DNA of 12,242 nt. Origin: Candidatus Krumholzibacteriia bacterium. Its GTDB lineage: Bacteria > Krumholzibacteriota > Krumholzibacteria > WVZY01 > JAKEHA01. Numbering within the stretch: the first letter of the stretch is position 1; the number at the start of each line of letters is the position of its first letter. Shown piece by piece: positions 7,140 through 12,242 of the stretch. Under the pieces are notes generated by a model that searched no databases, was not told where the DNA came from, and was given only the letters and a program-made list of their open reading frames with translations. The stretch covers positions 1-12,242 of the forward strand of contig JAOTVO010000052.1 in assembly GCA_029863355.1 (NCBI GenBank). Direction: 5' to 3'. The translations under genes and the position numbers were made by a program.

Positions 7140-7184
7140 GCGGCCGGCCGCGCCACCACGACGGAACCGGCGGCACCGACGGAA

Positions 7185-8135
7185 ATGAAGAGCGACTCCC
7201 GAATCGAGAAGCCAGAGCTGGATGCCCTGTTCCAGCGCTACCGTGAGGCCCCCACAAGCCACGTATTCGCGCCGCTCGCCGATGCCTGCCGCAAAGCGGG
7301 TATGCTCGAAGAGGCCATCGAAATCAGTGACCGGGGCGTGGCCGAGAACCCCGGGTACACCAGTGGCCACGTCGTGCGCGGCAAGTGTTACTACGACGCC
7401 GGGAAGCCGCGCGAGGCCATGGCGTCTTTCGAGCACGTGCTCGGGCTCGACCCCAACAACCTCGTGGCCCTGAAGTACCTCGGCATCCTGGCGGCGGAAG
7501 CCGGTGACGCGGATGGGGCCCGCGAGCGCTTCCGGCACATCTTGGCCCTCGACCCCGAGGACCGGGAGATCGTCGACCAGCTCGAGGCGATCGAGACCCC
7601 CGAGGGAGAGGGGGGTGACGCGCCGGCCGCGGAGCGAGCGGACGTCGAGACGCTGCGCGAGATTCGCGACGAGGACTTCGAGGGTGGAGCGATCGTCCTG
7701 GGAGACGACGAGGCCACCGGGTCCGACGAGCTGGCCACCATGACCCTGGCAGACATCTACGCGTCGCAGGGCTACACCGACAAAGCGACGAAGATCTATC
7801 GCGAGGTGCTGCGGCGGCAGCCGGGCAACGAGTCCGCGCGCAGCAAGGTAGCGGCACTCGCCGGCGAGGACGTGGCGCCGCCGCCCGCGGACGCACCCAG
7901 CGCGGCCGGCTTGGAGCTGGCCTTCGAGGAGATCCCGGGCCGAGACGCGCGATCGGCCGCGCGCCCGCCGGGGGCCGGGCTCCCCGGCGGCGGGAAGCTC
8001 CGCGCGGCCGGTACCGACACCGCCGGTGGGAGCGATGGGCTGCCGGAGGGCGAGGCGATTGCCAATCGTCCCCGGATGGACGACGGCAAGAGCTACGAGC
8101 AGTTCAAGCGCTGGCTCAAGAATATGTCCCGCTAG
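7185..8135 (+). CDS. Cytoplasmic TPR repeat protein
   Basis: Protein of 316 residues without signal peptide or membrane segment. The N-terminal part (about residues 10-135) has three to four TPR units, starting with the conserved-looking FQRYREAPTSHVFAPLADAC and continuing with units such as GKPREAMASFEHVLGLDPNN. An acidic linker follows, then another TPR unit (about 186-220, LADIYASQGYTDKATKIYRE). A low-complexity Ala/Gly/Pro region leads to a short basic-aromatic tail, SYEQFKRWLKNMSR, which is a distinct end motif. TPR proteins of this type with a PTS-VFAPLADA start occur in several Gram-negative lineages with no assigned role. It precedes efp by 157 bases with its own promoter candidates between, so a shared job with efp is not shown. 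Only a weak ribosome binding site (GACGGAA) precedes the ATG. Confidence 0.87.
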   Translation: MKSDSRIEKPELDALFQRYREAPTSHVFAPLADACRKAGMLEEAIEISDRGVAENPGYTSGHVVRGKCYYDAGKPREAMASFEHVLGLDPNNLVALKYLGILAAEAGDADGARERFRHILALDPEDREIVDQLEAIETPEGEGGDAPAAERADVETLREIRDEDFEGGAIVLGDDEATGSDELATMTLADIYASQGYTDKATKIYREVLRRQPGNESARSKVAALAGEDVAPPPADAPSAAGLELAFEEIPGRDARSAARPPGAGLPGGGKLRAAGTDTAGGSDGLPEGEAIANRPRMDDGKSYEQFKRWLKNMSR

Positions 8136-8147
8136 GCGGCGCCGCGA

Positions 8148-8164
8148 GCGCGGGCCGCCCGCGC
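8148..8164 (+). other. GC-rich hairpin after the TPR gene
   Basis: GCGCGGG (8148-8154) pairs with CCCGCGC (8158-8164) around a CCG loop, 12 bases after the TPR stop. No T-run follows, so it is not a standard intrinsic terminator; it might protect the 3' end of the message. Confidence 0.35.
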
Positions 8165-8185
8165 AAGCCCTTCGTCGGCCTCACC

Positions 8186-8228
8186 TTGACAATTCATCTG
8201 GATCGCGTTTCCCTTTGTTGTCTAGAAT
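8186..8228 (+). promoter_or_regulatory. Promoter region of efp, element pairing unclear
   Basis: A perfect -35-like TTGACA (8186-8191) and a good -10-like TAGAAT (8223-8228) lie here, but 31 bases apart, far outside the workable 16-19. The region is AT-rich against its surroundings. More likely TAGAAT is the real -10 with a poor -35 or an activator; it resembles the TAGAAT before the gene at 7185. Confidence 0.35.
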
Positions 8229-8246
8229 ACCGCCGCCGCCGTACGT

Positions 8247-8262
8247 GCGCGCCGGGGCGCGC
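8247..8262 (+). other. Hairpin in the efp leader
   Basis: GCGCGC (8247-8252) can pair with GCGCGC (8257-8262) around CGGG, about 30 bases before the efp start. If transcription starts near 8235, it lies in the leader. A ten-codon frame, GTG 8245 to TGA 8277, crosses it but has no ribosome binding site. Confidence 0.25.
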
Positions 8263-8292
8263 TGGGGCTCGATATGAGGGGGTCGAGGGCAC

Positions 8293-8850
8293 ATGGCCGA
8301 CACGAGCAGCATCCGCAACGGGCTCATCATGAACATGGACGGAGAGTACTGGACCGTCCTCGAGTTCCTGCACGTCAAGCCCGGCAAGGGCGGCGCCTTC
8401 GTGCGTACCCGGATCAAGAACTTGATCACCGGACAGGTCAAGGACCAGACGTTTCGCGGCGGGGAGAAGATCAAAGAGGTGCGCGTGGTCCGGTCGCCCT
8501 ACCAGTACCTCTACAACTCGGGCGGCATCTACCATATGATGGACAAGAGCACGTTCGAGCAACTTGAGCTCCCGGAGTCGATGGTGGAGGATTTCATGGG
8601 CTATTTGAAGGAGAACACGGACGTCGAAGTCCTCATGGAGGACGAGAAGCCGCTCCTGGTCGAGATTCCCAACTTCGTCGAGCTGGCGGTGACGCGCACC
8701 GAGCCCGGGTTGCGCGGCGACACCGCGCAAGGCGCCTCCAAGCCGGCGACGATGGAGACCGGCCTGGTCGTTCAAGTACCCCTGTTCGTCAACGAGGGCG
8801 ACGTGCTGCGCATCGACACGCGCAGCGGCAAGTACGTCACCCGTGTGTGA
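8293..8850 (+). CDS. efp: Translation elongation factor P
   Basis: EF-P of 185 residues, normal family length. It binds ribosomes stalled on polyproline stretches and helps form the peptide bond. The N-terminal KOW-like domain carries the loop HVKPGKGGAFVR with Lys32 at the tip, the position modified by EpmA-type beta-lysylation in bacteria that carry that enzyme; the modifying gene is not in this window. Two OB-fold domains follow, ending with the familiar C-terminal part VPLFVNEGDVLRIDTRSGKY (165-182 or close) and IPNFVELAVTRTEPG just before it. GAGGG three to four bases before the ATG is a rather close ribosome binding site. accB follows after 33 bases, a common bacterial arrangement. Confidence 0.98.
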   Translation: MADTSSIRNGLIMNMDGEYWTVLEFLHVKPGKGGAFVRTRIKNLITGQVKDQTFRGGEKIKEVRVVRSPYQYLYNSGGIYHMMDKSTFEQLELPESMVEDFMGYLKENTDVEVLMEDEKPLLVEIPNFVELAVTRTEPGLRGDTAQGASKPATMETGLVVQVPLFVNEGDVLRIDTRSGKYVTRV

Positions 8851-8869
8851 GCGCCGGCCCCGCCGGCGC
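8851..8869 (+). other. Hairpin between efp and accB, next to the accB ribosome binding site
   Basis: GCGCCGG (8851-8857) pairs with CCGGCGC (8863-8869) around CCCCG. It begins directly after the efp stop and ends two bases before GAGGAGG, the accB ribosome binding site. There is no T-run. It may set the accB/efp expression ratio by termination, processing or blocking of the site; the effect is inferred. Confidence 0.4.
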
Positions 8870-8883
8870 CGAGGAGGTGGATG

Positions 8884-9339
8884 ATGCGCAAGGAAGAGAT
8901 CGCGGAACTGATTCGTCTCGTTGAGGATAGCGCGATCGCCGAGCTCGAGGTCCACCACGGCCGCCGGAAGATCCGGATCTCCAAGGTCGGATCTGCGGCC
9001 GCCTCGGCGGCGACGGGGGCGTCCGCGACGCCAATGGTGGTCGCCGCATCCCCCGCCCTTCCCGAAGCCGGCCCCGGCGAGGAGAAGCTGGCATCAAACT
9101 TGAAACAGATCGTGTCACCCATGGTCGGGACGTTCTACCGCGCCCCGGCGCCGGGCTCCGAGCCCTTCGTCGACGTGGGGCAGGCCGTCGCCGTCGGCCA
9201 GACGGTCTGCATCGTCGAGGCCATGAAGCTGATGAACGAGATCGGCTCCGACTACAACGGGGTGGTACGTCGCGTCCTGGTGGACAACGCGCAGCCCGTC
9301 GAGTACGGCCAGCCTCTGTTTCTTGTTGAAATGAAATAA
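8884..9339 (+). CDS. accB: Biotin carboxyl carrier protein of acetyl-CoA carboxylase
   Basis: BCCP of 151 residues. It carries biotin between the carboxylase (AccC) and the carboxyltransferase in malonyl-CoA synthesis, the first step of fatty acid synthesis. An N-terminal helical part (about residues 1-35, EEIAELIRLVEDSAIAELEV) is followed by an Ala/Pro-rich flexible linker (36-68) and the biotinyl domain (75-151), with the biotin site EAMKLMNEI and target Lys115. The domain also has the SPMVGTFYRAPAPG thumb region of bacterial AccB. Two consecutive ATGs occur at 8881 and 8884; AGGAGG ends three bases before the first and six before the second, so I take the second. It is separated from accC by pilT, whereas the two genes are usually neighbours. 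Confidence 0.97.
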   Translation: MRKEEIAELIRLVEDSAIAELEVHHGRRKIRISKVGSAAASAATGASATPMVVAASPALPEAGPGEEKLASNLKQIVSPMVGTFYRAPAPGSEPFVDVGQAVAVGQTVCIVEAMKLMNEIGSDYNGVVRRVLVDNAQPVEYGQPLFLVEMK

Positions 9340-9358
9340 GTTAGCGCGATGCGCTGAC
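9340..9358 (+). other. Hairpin between accB and pilT
   Basis: GTTAGCGC (9340-9347) can pair with GCGCTGAC (9351-9358), eight pairs including one G-T, around a GAT loop. It starts at the base after the accB stop and lies just upstream of the pilT ribosome binding site GGAGGG (9367-9372). No T-run follows, so any role as terminator is doubtful. Confidence 0.35.
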
Positions 9359-9376
9359 GTAACGGCGGAGGGCGCG

Positions 9377-10516
9377 ATGAACATCAAGGCCCTGCTCGAA
9401 CACATGATCGAAGTGGGCGCCTCGGACCTCCACATCAAGCCGGGCATCCCGCCCGTGGTCCGGGTCAACGGCAGGCTTCAGAGGACCAATTTCGATGCTC
9501 CGGCACCCCGGGATCTGGAAGAGGTCGCCAGGAAGGTCCTCACGCCGCTGCAGCGCGAGAAATTCGAGAGCACCCGGGAGGTCGATTTTGCATTCGGCGT
9601 CACGGGTCTTGCACGATTCCGCGCCAACTTCTACGTCCAGCGCAGCTCCATCGCCATGGTGTTCCGGCACGTGCCGGTGATCATCCAGACCGTGGACGAG
9701 CTCGGCCTGCCGGCGGTGATCAAGGAGCTCGCGCAGCGCCCGCGCGGCCTGGTACTGGTGACGGGAACGGTGGGCTCCGGGAAGTCGACGACCATGGCCT
9801 CGATGATCCAACAGATCAACCGCAACCTCAACGCGTCGATCATCACCATCGAGGACCCCATCGAATTCTTGCATCGCGACGACAAAGCCATCATCAACCA
9901 GCGCGAGGTCGGCAGCGATACCGCCACCTTCGCCGAAGCGCTGCGGCACATTCTCCGCCAGGACCCGAACGTGATCATGATCGGAGAGATCCGAGACATG
10001 GAGACGATGGAGATCGCGTTGAAAGCGGCCGACACGGGACACCTGGTGCTGTCGACGCTGCATACGATCGACGCGCCGCAGACGATCAACCGCATCATCT
10101 CTTTCTTCCCCCCGCACCACCACCAGGAGGTCCGCTATCTCCTCGCGTCCACGCTGCAGGGCGTGATCTCCCAGCGGCTGATCCGGCGCACCGACGGCAA
10201 GAGCCGCGTGGCCGCCGTCGAGGTGCTGGTGACCACGGGCACGGTGCGCGACTGCGTGATCAACCCGGAGAAGACGCCGCTCCTGCACCAGGCCATGCGC
10301 GAGGGTGTCACCACGCACTCGATGCAGACCTTCGACCAGGCCCTGATGAAACTCTACCAGGACGGCGTGATCACCCTCGACGACGCCCTCCGGGCCAGCT
10401 CCAAGCCGCACGAGCTGACGCTGCGCCTCAAGGGCATCCAGGCGACCAGCGACCAGACCTGGAAGGGGTTCGAGACCGACGGCGCGGCGGAGCCCGTAAA
10501 CAGCGACCGGATCTAG
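9377..10516 (+). CDS. pilT: Type IV pilus retraction ATPase PilT (PilU-like tail)
   Basis: Secretion-type ATPase of 379 residues, the usual length for PilT/PilU, a cytoplasmic hexamer that powers pilus retraction. The N-terminal domain begins with the typical ASDLHIKPG and RVNGRL. The ATPase domain shows Walker A GTVGSGKST (130-138), Asp box TIEDPIE (157-163), Walker B region NVIMIGEIRD (198-207) and His box GHLVLSTLHT (221-230). Walker A has Thr-Val where PilT usually has Pro-Thr. The part YLLASTLQGVISQRLIRR matches the PilT-type ASxLxxVISQRL. The C-terminus, HSMQTFDQALMKLYQDGVIT, resembles PilU-like and delta-type PilT enzymes, so the exact subtype is open. The ATG has GGAGGG four bases upstream. 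No other pilus gene is in the window. Confidence 0.95.
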   Translation: MNIKALLEHMIEVGASDLHIKPGIPPVVRVNGRLQRTNFDAPAPRDLEEVARKVLTPLQREKFESTREVDFAFGVTGLARFRANFYVQRSSIAMVFRHVPVIIQTVDELGLPAVIKELAQRPRGLVLVTGTVGSGKSTTMASMIQQINRNLNASIITIEDPIEFLHRDDKAIINQREVGSDTATFAEALRHILRQDPNVIMIGEIRDMETMEIALKAADTGHLVLSTLHTIDAPQTINRIISFFPPHHHQEVRYLLASTLQGVISQRLIRRTDGKSRVAAVEVLVTTGTVRDCVINPEKTPLLHQAMREGVTTHSMQTFDQALMKLYQDGVITLDDALRASSKPHELTLRLKGIQATSDQTWKGFETDGAAEPVNSDRI

Positions 10517-10518
10517 GG

Positions 10519-10547
10519 TTTTCAAACTACTGCGCCTGTGCTAGTTT
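10519..10547 (+). promoter_or_regulatory. Extended -10 promoter for accC
   Basis: TTTTCA (10519-10524) and TAGTTT (10542-10547) are 17 bases apart, with TG one base before the -10 box, the extended -10 pattern. The start would fall about 7 bases after the -10, at or next to the accC ATG (10555). The DNA is AT-richer than both flanking genes. This would let accC be expressed apart from accB and pilT. Confidence 0.45.
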
Positions 10548-10554
10548 AGGGCCC

Positions 10555-11928
10555 ATGTTCAAGAAGATCCTCGTCGCCAACCGAGGCGAGATCGCGCTGC
10601 GCATCATGCGTGCATGCCACGAGATGGGCATCGGCACGGTCGCCGTCCACTCGGAGGCGGACGCCGACTCGCTGCACGTGCGCTTCGCCGACGAGGCCGT
10701 CTGCATCGGCGCCAACCCCCCGGGGGAGAGCTACCTCAACGTCAACCGCATCATCTCCGCCGCCGAGATCACCGACGCCGAGGCCATCCATCCCGGCTAC
10801 GGGTTTCTGGCCGAGAACGCGGAGTTCGCCGAGGTCTGCCAGTCTTGCGACATCGCGTGGATTGGCCCCCCGCCGGACGCAATCCTGCGCATGGGCAACA
10901 AGTCGCTGGCGCGGGACATGATGCGGCAGGCGGGGCTGCCCGTCATTCCCGGCTCGGACGGGCCGGTGGCGGACGAGGGCGCGGCGGTCGAGGTGGCCGA
11001 GCGCATCGGCTATCCCGTGATCATCAAAGCGGCTTCCGGCGGCGGGGGCAAGGGCATGCGCGTGGCGCACGACGCCCAGGACCTGTCCAACGGCATACTC
11101 ATGGCGCGCGCGGAGGCGGAGAGCGCCTTCGGCGACGACACGGTCTACATCGAGAAGTACCTGAGCGCGCCGCGGCACGTCGAGGTCCAACTCCTCGGCG
11201 ACACGCACGGGAACATCGTGCATCTCGGCGAGCGTGAGTGCTCGATCCAACGCCGCCACCAGAAGCTCATCGAGGAGTCGCCGTGCGTGGCGCTCTCCGA
11301 CGAATCCCGGCGCCGCATCCACGAAGCGGCCGTGCACGGGGCCCGGGTCATGGGCTACCACTCGGCGGGCACCATGGAATTCCTCGTCCAGGATGACGCG
11401 TTTTACTTCATGGAGATGAACACGCGCATCCAGGTCGAGCACCCCGTCACCGAGATGGTGACCGGGCGCGACGTCATCAAAGAGATGATCGCGGTGGCCG
11501 CCGGCGACGGGTTGTCGTTCGCGCAGGAGGACGTGCGCTTCGTCGGCCACGCCATCGAGTGTCGCGTGAACGCCGAGAACCCCGCGCAGAACTTCGCGCC
11601 CTGCCCGGGTCCCATCTCCTTCGTCCACCTGCCCGGTGGTATGGGCGTGCGCGTGGATTCGCACGTCTATCAGGGCTACCGCATCTCTCCCTACTACGAC
11701 TCGATGATCGCCAAGGTCATCTGCCACGGGTTGGACCGCGCGGAGGCCATCGCGCGGATGGCGCGCGCGCTCGAAGAGTGCGTCGTCGACGGCGTGGAGA
11801 ACACGATCGCCTTCCTGCGCGCCGTGCTGGCCGAGGAGCGCTTCATCGCCGGCGATTTCAGCACGCGCTACCTGGAGGGTCTGGTCTGGGACGGCGAACA
11901 GATCGCCCCGCGGGTGGCGGTGGGGTAG
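10555..11928 (+). CDS. accC: Biotin carboxylase subunit of acetyl-CoA carboxylase
   Basis: AccC of 457 residues, normal for the family. It uses ATP and bicarbonate to carboxylate the biotin on AccB. It opens with KKILVANRGEIALRI and HPGYGFLAENAEFA (about 79-92). The ATP-grasp domain has Lys116, Lys158 with the glycine-rich loop SGGGGKG (161-167), and the RHVEVQ motif with His208. Metal and substrate residues are Glu275, Glu287, Asn289, Arg291 and Glu295 in FMEMNTRIQVEHP, and Arg337 in ECRVNAE; all expected catalytic residues are present. The only ribosome-binding-like sequence is a weak AGGG close to the ATG, and a promoter ends seven bases before it, so the message may have almost no leader. 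ftsK follows after 10 bases. Confidence 0.98.
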   Translation: MFKKILVANRGEIALRIMRACHEMGIGTVAVHSEADADSLHVRFADEAVCIGANPPGESYLNVNRIISAAEITDAEAIHPGYGFLAENAEFAEVCQSCDIAWIGPPPDAILRMGNKSLARDMMRQAGLPVIPGSDGPVADEGAAVEVAERIGYPVIIKAASGGGGKGMRVAHDAQDLSNGILMARAEAESAFGDDTVYIEKYLSAPRHVEVQLLGDTHGNIVHLGERECSIQRRHQKLIEESPCVALSDESRRRIHEAAVHGARVMGYHSAGTMEFLVQDDAFYFMEMNTRIQVEHPVTEMVTGRDVIKEMIAVAAGDGLSFAQEDVRFVGHAIECRVNAENPAQNFAPCPGPISFVHLPGGMGVRVDSHVYQGYRISPYYDSMIAKVICHGLDRAEAIARMARALEECVVDGVENTIAFLRAVLAEERFIAGDFSTRYLEGLVWDGEQIAPRVAVG

Positions 11929-11938
11929 GGTGGGTGCC

Positions 11939-12242
11939 ATGGTGTTCTCGGGACGGGAAAGAGGCCTCTTCGCGGTCACGCTGACGGCGCTGGCGGCCTT
12001 TCTGGCCGTGGCGTTCGTGACCGCCTCCCCGGGGGACTGGCCCTTCGGGGACGCCGCCGCGGCAAGCCGCGTACGTAATCTGTCGGGACCGCTCGGGTCG
12101 GCCCTGGCGTGGGGCGTGTACTCGCTCCTGGGCCGGATCCTGGCCTGGCTGGTGCCCGTTGCCCTGCTAAGCCTGGCCGCAGGCGCCGTATTCGCCTCCG
12201 GGTGGTCCGCGTGGAGGTGGGTGCTCAAGGCGCTCGCACTCG
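11939..12242 (+). CDS. ftsK: N-terminal membrane domain of DNA translocase FtsK (partial)
   Basis: Open frame from ATG 11939 running off the window edge, 101 codons visible. FtsK/SpoIIIE pumps DNA at the closing septum and helps separate chromosome ends. The visible part fits its N-terminal four-helix membrane domain: a basic start (SGRERG), a first membrane segment at about residues 10-29, a loop with RVRNLSGPLGSALAWGVYSL (44-63), which matches the conserved N-x-x-G-x-x-G-A pattern before the second helix, and LARLVPVALLSLA-like hydrophobic stretches (65-86). The motor domain lies beyond the edge, so the call depends on this membrane pattern only. An alternative GTG at 11930 is in frame; neither start has a strong ribosome binding site. 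Confidence 0.75.
   Translation, partial: MVFSGRERGLFAVTLTALAAFLAVAFVTASPGDWPFGDAAAASRVRNLSGPLGSALAWGVYSLLGRILAWLVPVALLSLAAGAVFASGWSAWRWVLKALAL

Noticed and set aside
8245..8277. Ten-codon leader peptide before efp
   Set aside because: GTG start without a ribosome binding site, and no regulatory codon pattern.
10546..12228. Minus-strand open frame of 560 codons opposite accC and ftsK
   Set aside because: accC is certain on the plus strand; the His/Arg/Val-rich antisense product is a codon-bias artefact.
1..12242. Mobile elements, CRISPR arrays, tRNA or rRNA genes
   Set aside because: I found no transposase, integrase, repeat-spacer pattern, tRNA-like cloverleaf or rRNA sequence while reading both strands.

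Overview
The window is a GC-rich bacterial chromosome segment with housekeeping and envelope genes. No transposase, integrase, phage gene, CRISPR array or RNA gene was found. Outer-membrane proteins, lipoproteins and a LolB-like protein indicate a diderm. A DUF4837-like lipoprotein, a family best known from Bacteroidetes and relatives, next to a PorV/FadL-like barrel suggests the FCB superphylum, for example Gemmatimonadota or a related candidate phylum. That placement is inference; no rRNA is present.

Layout. (1) Positions 1-1757, minus strand: a small CxxCH-containing lipoprotein-like gene whose end overlaps the start of an outer-membrane barrel protein gene, possibly followed by the start of a third gene cut by the window edge. 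(2) Positions 1863-4323, plus: a large exported TPR protein followed by a LolB-like lipoprotein, transcribed divergently from (1). (3) Positions 4446-5812, plus: an ECF sigma factor with a membrane-anchored zinc-type anti-sigma factor, preceded by an RpoE-like promoter and closed by a strong intrinsic terminator. (4) Positions 5921-6928, plus: the DUF4837-like lipoprotein. (5) Positions 7185-8135, plus: a cytoplasmic TPR protein. (6) Positions 8293-11928, plus: efp (elongation factor P), accB (biotin carboxyl carrier protein), pilT (pilus retraction ATPase) and accC (biotin carboxylase). (7) Position 11939 to the right edge: the N-terminal membrane domain of ftsK.

How they may work together. 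The left half looks like an envelope module: barrel protein, lipoproteins, a lipoprotein-handling protein, and a sigma/anti-sigma pair that could sense the envelope. The right half is core metabolism: AccB and AccC are the biotin-carrying and biotin-carboxylating parts of acetyl-CoA carboxylase, and efp beside accB/accC is a familiar bacterial arrangement. The unusual point is pilT lying between accB and accC, with an extended -10 promoter sitting directly against the accC start codon.

The main points worth a second look are the CxxCH lipoprotein/barrel pair, the probable self-regulated ECF promoter, a sigma-54-like site before the second TPR gene, the pilT insertion, and the possibly leaderless accC transcript. 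I do not see a clear undescribed defence or mobile system.
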